Part shown: one piece after another, positions 1 through 11,604 of the stretch
Position numbering within the stretch: position 1 is the stretch's first letter
How the letters are laid out: each line of letters starts with the position of its first letter
Assembly (NCBI GenBank): GCA_030770545.1
Contig: CM061091.1
Coordinates: 1,618,501 to 1,682,500 of the forward strand
Direction: 5' to 3'
DNA: 64,000 nt
Origin: Macropodus opercularis
Taxonomy: Eukaryota; Chordata; Actinopteri; Anabantiformes; Osphronemidae
The notes under the pieces: model-generated
Told to the model about the DNA's origin: nothing
The model's input: only the letters and a program-made list of their open reading frames with translations
The model's database searches: none
Position numbers and translations under genes: made by a program

Positions 1-1513
1 TGAATCCTCTCTCCTCCGGTATTAAGGAAGTGTGATCAAAGCTGTTCTGGCTCAAAGATCCCCTGTGGGACCATCCTTATCTCACAGTCCTGCTCTTCCT
101 CTGACCTAATATTCTTTGGGAAAACGTTCCTAAATTCAAGTGCTCTCTTCCAGCCTCGTCTCCCTTCGGCTGTACAAACAGGAGCAACGTGATTATGGGA
201 TCGCCACATACATGGAGGGTATCACTTAGACACGAGTAGGGGCTGAATTTTTCATGGCTGACGTTGTTCAAACGCGCTCTGAAGGCGAGTCGACATAAAA
301 ACCCTCTCTCGCCGACCACCCGTTCTTTTTCAACGATTACTTTTCAAATGATCTTTTCAAAACCCAGAAAATGTCCCTGAGCCATGTGGTGGCCAGCAGG
401 CAGAAAGAAAAACAGATGATTATTATTAATAGAGAGAATAAAGCGGCGCCCTGCGGGTCAGGGATGTGAGCAGGTAATAAAAAGCAGAGGCAAAATTCTG
501 AGCAATTAAACGCAGGCGCTAGATGTGACGGCGGTGACATTTGCCACGGGGACCATGCGGCAGCGTTTCCCTTGAGACGTATGTGTATCTGCGTTTTGGG
601 TTGGAGAAAAGATTCCTGGCACAAAGGTGCTATCACGACAGGCTACACTACTGTTCTAATTAAATTATTCATTCCTGCCTTCTCGATTGTGCTGTTTTTC
701 AAGCTTCTCACATCAATAAGCAGAGTCAGAGCGAGGGAAACCAAACACAATGTACTCTGCATCTCACTGCTGCCTGAAATATCGCCCGACCAAAACACAT
801 ATTTCACACGGCACAAAGTGAAATAGTTCAGCGGCGGATCGATACGGAAGGTCATGCAGTAAGCCAAATTTAGGACAGCTTCAGTGGTATTTATCAAACC
901 GCTGCACAACTGCAGCGCTTCGGGAGCACAGAGCTGTATCTGAAATATAGAAATTCAGATTTTTATTGTTTGACGTCCACCTCCCATAAGGCCCGAGGAA
1001 AAAAGCTATAACATGAACTTACAAAGCCGACCTCAACGCGGGGACCGAGTTTACTGAAGGTTAGCAAGTCGTCCAGCAACACAGCGGTTTGTGTTGAGCT
1101 TCATCGCTCTCATAGCTTTGCATTTGGCCAGATGCTGGTCACTCGCACTGCACAATAAACACTGACAGGAACCACAGCAGGTGCTACAGACACAGAGGAC
1201 ACACGGGGCGGTGAGAGACACGATGCAGCCTCAGAGCAGAGGCTGCAAACACCCACAGGTTACTGCCCAGCTACTACCAGGACGGGGAAACACGCTCACT
1301 CCCTGGAGGCCTGCGCTGCAATTTACAGTGACAGACAACAACCTGCAAACTGTTCTGCTTTAAAAACAGCATCTGTTCATTTATTTTGTACTTGTCCATG
1401 TTTATTTTTGTGACGTGTTCTATATTGCTTGTTGTTTCCTACCTATAACTTATCTTATCTCACAGAAGCACATTTGGTCTTTGAGTGTTTGCAGCCTTTC
1501 AAGCAACGTGAAC

Positions 1514-1542
1514 GTGTGTGTGTGCGTGTGTGTATTTGTGTG
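1514..1542. repeat. Imperfect (GT)n microsatellite
   Basis: GT dinucleotides interrupted by C and TATTT. Confidence 0.85.
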
Positions 1543-2587
1543 TCATCAAGCTTGAATCCAGCGTCCTTTGGGTGTTTATTTATGTCTGCTGTCAATGAAA
1601 GTGTGAAATATCTTTGTTTTTGTGCGAGAGAAAATATTCTCACGCAGTTTGCAATTTCAGAAACACTGAGCTGCCAATGACAAGAATCACAAGGTTTGAA
1701 GGCGAGGATGCCAAGGATCCGGCTTTGTTCTGCCTCTATTCACTGCTAAACTGCTTACTGAAGAATAAGTAGGTATTTAATAGAATAAACACTCATACTA
1801 AAGGTACCTGTCCTAAAATACTCCAGTCTGCGGCCTTGTGCGCAGACTCCTGTGGCTTTAATTGAAAAGTTTAAATGATAGATGATAAAGGGTTAAATGT
1901 TTGTTTTCAAACTGGACATCGTCTGCGTTCTTCTGTCTGAGCATGAATGAATCTGTACCATACAAGATAGTATTGCTTCAGTAACGGCATCAGCTGAAGT
2001 GCAGTGCAAACTAGTCAAAATAAAAACTAGCCAGATTAATTATCCGCGTGTCCTCACAGTAACGTGTGACTGTAAGCAGAGGTCCGTGCGAAGGCCAACA
2101 GGCCGTCTCCTGGGGGTGAGTGTGCATAATCTGAAAAGTCTGGCCGTGTGCAGAACCTCCTTTCAGGAAAAGTAATGGAAAGGCATTTTAAAAGGTTACG
2201 TCTTTCATCCCAGCCCTGCAAACGGTTCGGCCTTTCTGCTGCCGAATGGACAAATTCAATTGAGCTGCAAACCAATAAAATAAACCGCTCTGTAATGCAT
2301 TTACTGACGAAGGACTGTCTCCTCTTGTCAACATGACGCCATCATGTTTAGGACATCGCCTCATGTAGAAAGGAGATCAACGTGTTTAATTCTTATTTTT
2401 GTTTTTACTAATTAGCTTAAAGATCAGATGGTCATTCAATGAAAACCTCCTGAACATGGGTTTAATGGGGGGTTGTCCTGGCTCTGCTTAAATCATAGTT
2501 AATTATTTGAGCTAGTTAGTTAATTTAATAAGCATTTAATAAAATATTCAGTTCATCGCTGTCAGCAGTTGCGTTCTGGTGTGAAAC

Positions 2588-2830
2588 AGCGCCCCCGAGT
2601 GTCGTGTGGTGGAACGTTGCATTGCAGCCCTACCGCCGAAAAAATCTGCGCGAGGAAAAGATCTAAAAAAATAAATACAATTGATCTGAACCAATCAAGT
2701 AAGGCTGACGTCATACAAACGACCAGCCGTCATTTAGCTTTAGCCGCTTAGTAATATGGAGGCTGTGGACCTTTTAGTTAAAAACATTTTACCGAACTTG
2801 GATAAAGGAGGAGAATGACGTCATACAGAC
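2588..2830 (+). promoter_or_regulatory. Promoter-like block with two CRE sites, CCAAT and GC box
   Basis: On the plus strand, in order: GCGCCCCC at 2590, CCAATCA at 2691-2697, a perfect palindromic CRE (TGACGTCA) at 2706-2713 and a second at 2816-2823. Both CREs are followed by TACA. A short upstream open frame begins at ATG 2756 and stops at TGA 2816, the stop overlapping the second CRE. Order and spacing resemble TATA-less CREB/ATF-responsive promoters. It lies antisense to tspan4, and no expressed product is proven. Confidence 0.45.
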
Positions 2831-2839
2831 TGGCTAGCT

Positions 2840-2866
2840 GCTAACGGCTAACTGCTAGCCGTTAGC
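2840..2866. repeat. Perfect 11-bp inverted repeat in GCTAGC-rich leader
   Basis: GCTAACGGCTA (2840-2850) and TAGCCGTTAGC (2856-2866) flank a 5-base spacer. The surrounding sequence is a run of GCTAGC and GCTAAC units, a pattern often seen in fish genomes. In the putative transcript it would form a hairpin upstream of the 2931 start codon. Confidence 0.8.
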
Positions 2867-2930
2867 TGAACCTCAGCAGCTGGTTGGTCTCGTCCAACAT
2901 CAGCTGAGCTCATGTTCCTGTGGATGAAGC

Positions 2931-3014
2931 ATGGAAACGCATGTGAGGAGCAGGTGGCCAGGACTGACTGAGCTCTTCGGCCCCGGACGGAGGCGAGGCC
3001 GCTCCTCACCCAGG
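2931..3014 (+). CDS. Possible first coding exon of an unidentified plus-strand gene
   Basis: ATG at 2931 is in a strong Kozak context (A at -3, G at +4) and opens 28 codons beginning METHVRSRWPGL and rich in arginine and glycine at the end. It stops at a consensus donor, CAGG followed by GTGAGT (3015), so the exon ends in phase 0. It lies just downstream of the CRE/CCAAT block. I do not recognise the peptide. A phase-0 acceptor exists at 4130 (after CTGTGATCAG), opening 57 codons to a stop at 4304, but that join is only a possibility. It may instead be a non-coding antisense RNA. Confidence 0.25.
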
Positions 3015-5626
3015 GTGAGTCCTTCCTCCGGCTTCTGACCTCGGCGGCTCCCGTAGCGGTGACTGATTAGCTTGGCTGTTGGTGTTTCTTGTCTCAGGTG
3101 GTTTGGAGGCAGTGACGTGTGCAGCTCTGTGGGTCACGCGTTGCCAACCTTTGAGATTCCTCATTCAGTGATTAAGCGGCTGCTTATTCATAGTTAGTTA
3201 TGAGAGGCACAGAAAGCGTCTGAATGCGTTTTTCTCCATTTTGGTGGAGACACATGTGATGATTTGTCTCACTTGTCTTTCCCCAAACCGTTCGCCAACA
3301 CGTGTCATGTCCAGGAACATGCAGTTCTGGGCCTTTACAGATGGACTAATGGGCCATTTTGGTCCAGAGACTTAATAACATTGGATGCTCTGCTCAAATT
3401 GTGGCCATTATTGTTCATCATTATGTAGACTGGGAGCCGAGCACAACGTGCACCTTATAGATGCCATTTAGTGGAATTTGAAGCCAATGCATCTACATTT
3501 AATCTTCATCTTTCATTCTCTAAACGTCACAAAATCCCCTCTAAGCAGTTGTCGAAGCTGAGGAACAGCATTTGTGTAGGTTTGGTGGACTGTGTTAGTT
3601 TTACCAGAGTGAAATGATTAACTATTAACAACCAAAATGTTATTTCTTTCTGTACAAGACATAAATGAGCCACAGTAAAATTTGTTCAAATTACGTCCTA
3701 GTATGTTATTAGTTAATTTCTATAATGTGCTGCCAGCTAATATAGTGGAAAGCAATTTGAAATTAATTTGTCCTGGTTGCATACATGCATAACATAAAAT
3801 GCATTTGCTGTATATTAACAAACGTGCTAGTTTAATTTCTTTCATGGTGCAGGTATGAACTAATACAGGTTTAAGCGCTTTATAATTATTGAGAGAATTT
3901 CATGCTGGAGCACCGCAGTGCTCAGGCAGACGTGGCTGCGCTGTATTACCGGCCGTGCAGCTGGAACGCGAGGATGCAAACAATAGCTGCTTTTTTGCTT
4001 GACTTGTGTTTCGAATGACGTCGGATTCGTTTTCAGAGCCAGTAGTTAGCAGCAGAGACGGCGTATTGGAAAGCCTCTGACTGTGTGATAACCTTTGGCT
4101 GCGCTGCCGTTGCTTTTACTCTGTGATCAGGTGCCATCAAACGCTGATTTGTTGAACTTAAATTGCGAGCCTCTCAGTGGCAAAGCAATCGTCCTCTTTG
4201 CAATTGTCTGGAGTGGTTTTGCGTGTCGGTGTGATTACTCAGAAGCTGGCTTATGTTTTCTGATTGTAAAGGTTGGCAAAAAATATATTTGCACCTGGCA
4301 TTAAAACCATTTTACTGTATGTCGCTAAAGCTGTGAAGTGAATTTGCACCATGCCCCTAACAACCGTGAGGCGTCTACTGTAGCACTGTGTGTAATCACA
4401 CATAAATGTGAGTCCTCAGGAAACAGTGGTTTGTAGATGTTATGTCACACTGGTGAAAAGCAGTCAAAGCTGACTCACAGATATCCAGCAAAACGGATAA
4501 GAGCTAGAGAAGCATCAGCTGCCAGAGGAGGTCATTAGTCAAGGGGCCGGATTCTGTCCAGTGGAACTCGACCTCTGAAACCCAAAGTTTTCAGAGATGG
4601 TGCAAGAAAAGTCGTGTGTCTGAGTGACTGCAGGAGTGAGAGCAATGGGTTCTTAAGTAACCTGAGCGATTGTCCTGCTATATGTAAGAAAGCCTTTGTA
4701 ATCTCTGGCCTTATTTGATGGCAGAAAGAATGTTGGCACTAACTGTGCTAATGACAAGATGAGTGTGAAGAAAATAGGTGGGTGCTCAGAAATGAGACAG
4801 TAGTATTCAGCGCAGCCGACTGTACCAGGGTGATGAATGGGTCACAAGTGGGTGGAGTAATGTTGGTTCTGAATGAACGTGTAATTAATACCAGCTGTCC
4901 CTACATGTATTATGTTCGCACACTCAATTACCTTTGCAGCAACAACTCGCAGGCTGGCTAAGTCATGTTGCACGAACAGATTAGAGCATTTGCATACGGT
5001 CGTAGCAATATCACTAAGCACCGCCATTAAATATTCATTAACGAAAAAAACTACAAAAATCATTCGACTCGTATTTTTCTCTTTACACAGACTTTCGGCC
5101 CAGTGGCAACACTCATGTTAACACTCACCGACATGTAGCTCTTTTTAATAGAGTGGGTTCTTTTCAGCACAGAACTAATGACTTTAAACCCAAGTGCCCC
5201 TTTTTCATTTGGTTTGGCAGCAACACAACTTGTTGGTTTTAACCCGATCAGAGTAAAAAAAGCCTGTAGCCTATTAATGGTCCCTGAAAGTGTGAACAGA
5301 ACGGGGAGCATCACATGGTGACCTCTCAATTTCAGCAGCGTTTCTCCAAAGCTCAAAAGTAATTCACGACTTTTGAGATTTAAGGCAGCTTTTGTAAGTT
5401 CAGGTCACAATCTAACAAAACCACACTTACAAGGTGGAAATTAGTGATTGACCCACAGGGATTTTCAGTGACTGATGCCGACCTTTAGACCGAAGGGAAG
5501 CCGACGGTCAAAATACACATAGAACATGTATTGTTGTTTTTTCCGTTTAAAATAAATGGTAAATGTCACTCAGCCCCCTTGTCAGCAGCAGCAAGTTTGG
5601 GGATTTGCTGTGTTAGTGGTACATAC

Positions 5627-5758
5627 CGCCGTCCACCACGTTCCCGGGTTGTCCAGGCCGCAGTTGTCGCTGTACTCCAGGCAGCAGGAGTCCGGCACGC
5701 GGGTGGCGTTGTAAACCTCGAACCAGTCTGTGTGGTTGGTTACTCCACAGCAGCGAAA
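5627..5758 (-). CDS. tspan4: tspan4 coding exon 5 (large loop with CCG motif)
   Basis: This 132-base exon encodes 44 residues (145-188), from FRCCGVTNHTDW to GTWWTA. The acceptor is TGGTGCAG and the donor is GCG followed by GTATGT. It carries the tetraspanin signature: C147-C148-G149, P166-D-S-C169-C170, and C177-G in the third position. That makes five of the six loop cysteines expected in this family; the sixth (CYETV in human) belongs to the next exon. Two N-glycosylation sequons are present, N152-H-T and N161-A-T, both at positions also used in human TSPAN4. The stretch DWFEVYNATRVPDSCCLE is the strongest evidence for TSPAN4 over other tetraspanins. Reading through the donor gives a false short C-terminus. 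Confidence 0.97.
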
Positions 5759-7695
5759 CTGCACCAGAGAAAGATAACTCATCAAAGTGTGGCCTTTTAA
5801 TATCGTCACGCTGGAAACTAATGCATAACAAATAAACATCATCCCCTGCTGGAAACTAAAATGATTTACCTGCCAGGAATAAGATTTACCAGCTAAAGCA
5901 GTTCATGTGTGCACAACGCTGAAAACACTTCATCTTCCTGATATCGAGCTGCAGACCCTATTGTACGATGCACATATCATTTATGTCAAAGCCCTAAATT
6001 CATTTTCTAACTTCCCAGCTTATTTTTGTCCACATCTTGCTCCTTTGTGATTGGTATGGATTTTTTATAAAGGATCATGACTTTCACCACAATTCTATTC
6101 ATCAGTGTACGTCATGAAAAGATAAAGTGGGCCTGAGCAGTTCACCGCTTCCTGAGTTGCTCCCCACACCGGCCTGTGCGCAGAATCTGGAGCTGCGTGT
6201 TAATTTAAAACGTTCCTCCTAAAACGACGGAACAAGTCGCTACTAAGCTTAATGGATAACATCTGAAGCACTGTTTTGACATTTAAGGACTAATAACAGG
6301 CTAAACACTGCATAGACACATAATAAAGAAATCACGTCACATCGAAAAGTTTAAAAAAACTCAACTTTATGGTGCCATCTTTTGGAGCCTTGTCGATTTA
6401 TTTCACTACAGACTTCATCTCCTGTATTTGCAGTAGGTCGTTTTTTTTCCACAAGTGGCCATTAATAATATTCAGGGTGAACTTTGCTGCAGGGACATCT
6501 ACTGTATCATCTATTCAGTGACTCAGCATGTATCAGGGAGGCTTGCGAGGGAACAGTGACAGAATGAGAGCTGCCTTTTAATGGTCTCCATCTGAGCCAC
6601 ACTCAGACTTTACGGAGCCTCATACATTCACACGGCAGCTCTGATCTGACAGACAAAGTGCACAATCACGCCTGCACGCAGACATTTTGAAGTGGTCCCT
6701 CATTGATGCAGATTCTCCTCATGCTATCATCCTGTACACGGAGAAAACACTTTGCATATTAACACCTACACATGCTGACACACATTTGCATATATGATTT
6801 GCTTTGCCATGCTCTGAGGATCTTGCAGGTTGCGTGAACTCAGACAATAAGCTTGCGTGACACCGAGCACATGCACAGGAGCATCGATGATCCAAGTGTT
6901 CAGTGTTGAACAAGCTCCAAAATCTGAATCTGTGATGTGACAAAGGTCCATTGAGCCCTGATGTCCCGCTACCATCATCCGATGCCCAGAAGAACAGACT
7001 CTGTTCTGCCATCCTCAATTCCAAATCTGTGTTTCTCACATTGTGTTTGTTTAGCAGTGGAATAATAAAAATATATAAATAATATAAAAGAAAACATCAA
7101 AGTGAGAGCTGGAAACCAAGATTACCTCAGAGACACTATGATGTCTGCATTAATCTTTGACAGCATTATGCTGCAGCATTTAAACTTGAAAAATAGTTTT
7201 TTTTAACTTTTTTTCTTGTGATGCCGCTTTGTATGAAAAGCAGCATTTTTTAGTATTTTTATCAAACAGCTTATAAATGTCCAGATCCCATTACCTAAAA
7301 AGGATTGCAGTGTTTATTCACATGTTACATAAAATGGAAAAATGGCCCTTCAACATTTGACAACTCCCTTTTAATTCAATGTGATCACAGCGGTGCAAAC
7401 AGAGAAACCCTGCCAACAACGAAGTAAGCATTGTCACTATGAATAATGTAGACAGAATGTCATGTATCTCAGCATGTGTATCTAAGTGACAAGGTATTTT
7501 GCCAGACTTGACTCGTTAAATGGCCTCAAAGTTAATATTGAATGTGCTGTGATGTTCACAGGATGTTTTTAAAGCTTCACAGCCTCAGGAAACGGTGACT
7601 GAGGAAATGAAACATGCCTTAAACATCAGTTTCTTTTTAAATGTCTCCCCACTAGTGTTTTAGCTTGTCCCCCCTCCTGTGATCTCGCATCTTAC
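5759..7695 (-). other. tspan4: tspan4 intron between coding exons 4 and 5 (1.9 kb)
   Basis: The shortest coding intron, from GTAAGA to TCTGGTGCAG. AT-rich with poly-T and poly-A runs near 7.2 kb. Nothing else recognisable is present. Confidence 0.9.
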
Positions 7696-7797
7696 ATCGG
7701 TTTGAACTATCATCCAAGCGTTGGTCAAGCCAACGTTGCCCTCTGTGCCGAAGAGCTGGAGGCCTTTCTTCAGATCCCTCTGGGCGTAGTGATCAAT
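7696..7797 (-). CDS. tspan4: tspan4 coding exon 4 (first half of large extracellular loop)
   Basis: This 102-base exon encodes 34 residues (111-144), from IDHYAQRDLKKGL to NAWMIVQTD. It lies between the acceptor TTCTCAG and the donor GAT followed by GTAAGA. It forms the A/B helix part of the large extracellular loop. The segments DLKKGL, GNVGLTNAW and IVQTD match TSPAN4 with few changes. The CAG just before ATT could be read as a glutamine codon, but it is the splice acceptor; the family junction is DK then ID, which fixes the start at 7797. Confidence 0.94.
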
Positions 7798-8840
7798 CTG
7801 AGAACACGGGAGAAAAAGCAAATCGTATGACAATAGGTCATCATCAGATCATCGTGGCGCAGCCTCTCATAAGTGAACGATCCAATGCAGGCTGTTGCTT
7901 AAAATGTCAGTTTCATAAAATGTTCAGCATTTCTGCAAGCTTCTACTGTAAGTAAAAAAAAAAAACCTGCATCACTGAACATTTCAATCCACCAAGGACA
8001 CTCCTAAATACAAAACAGTAGTTGTTGCTTTGCTGGGACACTTAATTTGTCTTTTTCTTAGAGGAAACAGTGAAAGCAATAAAACCATCTCAGTCAATGA
8101 CCACATTTTGTCATTTATCATTTTGCCAGTTAGCAGTTCAGCTGGAGTAGCTAAAAACAGACATCACCAAACCATATCATGGGTTTTCAGCAAACCGGTA
8201 GAAAAACACTGATGCCTGACTCCCTACAGTTTCTGCTGCTCAGTTCTGAGGAACAGTGCAGTTTGGACTAATGATGGTACTGAGCTTATTCTGAATGACT
8301 TTAAATGACATGAGACAAGTGTAGAAACAGTCCACATTGTTGGATTCAGAAGGATCGAACACGCTGTGGGATGGCAGGTTATAAAGACCCGTTTGATAAA
8401 CAGACCACATCAGATGTGTGTGCATTTCATTCAGAGGATCTAAACAAACGAGATAAAGCCATTTAACCAAACCAGCTTTTACCGGAAGCTTTGAATTTCA
8501 CAATGCAAACGTTGCGAACTCAGTCACAGAGATAAACAGCAGAAATACACTAAACAGCCGAATCCAAAGCATAATTGAGAATGAACGATGCAATCAGAGA
8601 GCTTGGATACCACGTACAAACCGCAAACAAAACTCTGCTTATGCTTGTTTACGCATTTAGATGTCAGGCCCACGGGGCATCAATCACATCCTTCTCTGAC
8701 CTTGTTCTCTCCTACAGGCGTTCACGCTGCATCCTTTCAGCCTGTGAGGTGCTGCAGTCAATCTACGCTTCAGGTCGCAAAGATTAAATGTGGCTGCATA
8801 CATTTAGTAACGAGTGTTGATATTACAGCATATTAAATAT

Positions 8841-8912
8841 TAGTGGTCGACTGATTAATCGATCAGCTGAGTAATTAGGCTGATCTGTGACATTTAATTA
8901 ATCAGCATCAGC
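8841..8912. mobile_element. Decayed fragment of a fish interspersed repeat (GATTAATCG type)
   Basis: The stretch GTGGTCGACTGATTAATCGA, continuing with CAGCTGAGTAATTAGGC and ending TTAATTAATCAGCATCAGC, resembles, with many substitutions, a repeat widely seen in teleost genomes whose end reads GGTCGACCGATTAATCGG. The resemblance is from memory and the copy is old; no terminal repeats or coding sequence remain. Confidence 0.4.
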
Positions 8913-11587
8913 AGCTTCTAGTGGAGGCATCGCATATGCATGTGTGACTGAAAATTACAGCATATGAATGTGAAAAATTATTTATGTGCAAGTGAGTCAC
9001 TGGGATGCACTTCATTAGCAGCAGAGCAATGAATTAGATTGGTGTCTTAAATATGGTTGGTCTTAAGGCTGCAGCCTCCTCTGTGTCTGTTCTCTGTGAC
9101 CAAGGGTGGAGCTCAGCTCGTCCACACAGAGAGGACAACACGCGGCAGGAAAGAGGCAAAAGAACCTATGAAGATGTGACTGTACCAGTGACTCATAAGT
9201 CATAAGAAAAGAATAATTCAGGGCACATTTTAAAGCGAGAGACCCAACAGTCCTGTGGGTGGGCGGCCATCTGCCTGCGCTGGTTCGGACGAGGTTCACT
9301 CAATAGATCAGATAATTCCAACAGCTGTTAAAGAAGAGCAAGAAGAGCTTGATGTCAGATGTTTCCTCTGGCGAGTGCACGGGCCCATTATGAGAACTAT
9401 CCACAGTGGTCCGCATAGCATGAGTGAGAGTGAGTCAAGTTAGGAAAATGTTTAAGAAAAGACTAATCACACAGCATGTATTGCGAATAATATCACTCCT
9501 CTGGCAACTTCCAGAATCCAGCTCATGAACTCTCATGGCCCCTTTGAATGAACTTGATAAAGAGTCTTCTGAAGTTAAAACAAATAGAGAAAAGGAAAAT
9601 ACTTTCATTCACATCTAAGTAGGTCATTAGTAAAGTGTGACTGTGCTTTTAGCCGGGTATCGATGTTGTCCTCAGGACTTCAGTCGCCCTTTAACTACAC
9701 CAGGCGAGTCAACGATGGACCATCAATTATTCATATAGCAGGGATACAAGGAGTGATAAGAGGCATATATGGGGAAGGGAGGGAAGACGAGACAAAGGGA
9801 AGAAATGGAGAGGAAGTGGAGAACTGGATGTGTGCAGGAAGACGTAGACGGGAGAAAGAGAATAAAGATGAGCCACAAGCAGATGAAGGGCAGCAAATAG
9901 ACTATGAAGCAGATGAAGTGCTTTTATCACTACTGGACTGCAGCCCTGACAGAATAGCCAGCTAAGAAAAGCAGCGTTCCCTGTGACAGGCCAGAAGAAA
10001 GTAACACAGGAAAGTGATTTCAGAGGAGAGGGAATAATGTGAGGCAAAATGTCTCAATTTACTCCCTCCAAACAGTGCGCATCCATTACCTCTGAATGAT
10101 GGAGGAGCGTAGATACAGATTTACTCTGAACATGTTATTTCGCTACGAGACGGCAAACTGCACAAAATCTCTACTTTATCTCCTTCAACAACATTACCGA
10201 ACGCGGGAACTTAACATTATTGATTTGTAGGTTTAAGTCTGGTCGTGTGTAATTCATCACTGCGCTGCTGAGGGCCTCCAACATCAAGGTTGCTTTACAT
10301 GTTTAACATGTCATGTTCCTCTGCTGTATGTGCTACGTTGTTATCCAGTCATCTCGGTATTTCCTGAATCGACTTGCGCGTCTCTAAGGGCTTCTGGATT
10401 ATTGGCAAAGCTTGGTTTATGGCAAATACTTGGGATTTTGTCCTTCCTCTCAGCGAGGCCAGATTAAATTCTCTGGACTGACCCAGTTTAGGCCGAAGTC
10501 AAGGGTATTTCTTTAACACACTGCACTGTGTAGTGATTTGCTGGCTTGGGATACACAGTGGGCATAAATCTTCAGATGAGTTGCGCTGCATTTTAAAAAG
10601 GTGCGGTAGGAGAACGCCACCCTTCTGGAGAATCAACATGTTTTTCATGTGCCCGAGGACAGAACCAATCAATACTTTTGAACTTAGGCTACTCCTGTCT
10701 AAAGCTACAACTAACTGCATTTGTGAGGTGGAAATTCTGGCAGTTCTCCTGAACCTAATTCTGTCTCCGGGCACAGCAATAACACACTTAATTATTGAAA
10801 TGTGTGGCATTCCCTTTTAGTGACTGATCTGAGCCTTTAGCTTGAACAAATCATTTACACGTCCCAGCTCTTTCACCACCGTCCTTGGCTTCTAATCAGT
10901 CCTGATTAACTCTTGGGAAACCATGTGAGTAGTTAATCAATGCCACTGAATGGAGGGAAGCAGACAACTCGCAGTATCAAGACGATAAGAAAAAACCGCC
11001 TTAAGCACGTAGTAGTCAAAGGATGCTGAATAAGATGTTGGACAGTGCGTGAGGTCACGTATCCCTTACGCGTCAACACAAACTTACAGTGGGATTGAAC
11101 TTGAATTTACTTTGTTCACGCTTTTGAAACCTTAACCTAAAATGCTTTAAAGCCTTTCGCCGGCAGCTACTGACAGCAGAAACCTTTTTTAACCTGCCAG
11201 CTAATATTTGCTGCCTTTCTTAAACTTTCTGACGTCGTGGTTAATTCTGTGTTTTGAACATTTCTTTTCTTTCCACTGCTTTTAACTCAGCCATCGATTA
11301 TTAGTATTTCTCGTTCAGTCTTGATGTTTTGCAGCAGCCAGGTCATACAGTACAGTACGAACACGCCCTGTATGGCCCATGTCTCTCTGGTAACTGGAAG
11401 CACGACGGCGTAAGGAGTTTTCTTCAATGCTGAATCATGCGACTTCTAGTAATGCGAACTTATGTTAATGTTATTCATTTTGACTTGTGAACACATTTGC
11501 AAAAACAATTTCATACTCCTCTTGGACGCCTACCTAATGTGAGCAGTGAGGTTAGGTTATGTTTAGGCTTCCACGCCTCTCTGCCGG

Positions 11588-11604
11588 TATATTATTATTA
11601 TTAT
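11588..11604. repeat. Short (ATT)n microsatellite
   Basis: About five ATT units within AT-rich intron sequence. Confidence 0.8.

Larger units (their letters stand above)
1..5626 (-). other. tspan4: Left part of window: tspan4 intron 5 or 3' region
   Basis: After the donor GTATGT at 5626-5621 the minus strand was examined for the expected next exon (a cysteine followed by YETVK and a fourth transmembrane segment). No match to that pattern was found, so this is most simply the start of an intron longer than 5.6 kb. It contains a (GT)n tract at 1.51 kb and, on the plus strand, the promoter-like block at 2.59-3.01 kb. If tspan4 had instead lost these exons, the gene would be truncated; I consider that less likely. 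Confidence 0.6.

Noticed and set aside
337..636. Minus-strand frame with an isoleucine/leucine-rich segment, considered as tspan4 TM4
   Set aside because: The hydrophobic stretch does not align with TM4 or the C-tail of TSPAN4, and no matching acceptor or CYETV segment is present.
5582..5842. Longer tspan4 frame reading past exon 5
   Set aside because: Upstream residues before the acceptor and those after GTWWTA are intron read-through; splice sites and family alignment fix the exon at 5627-5758.
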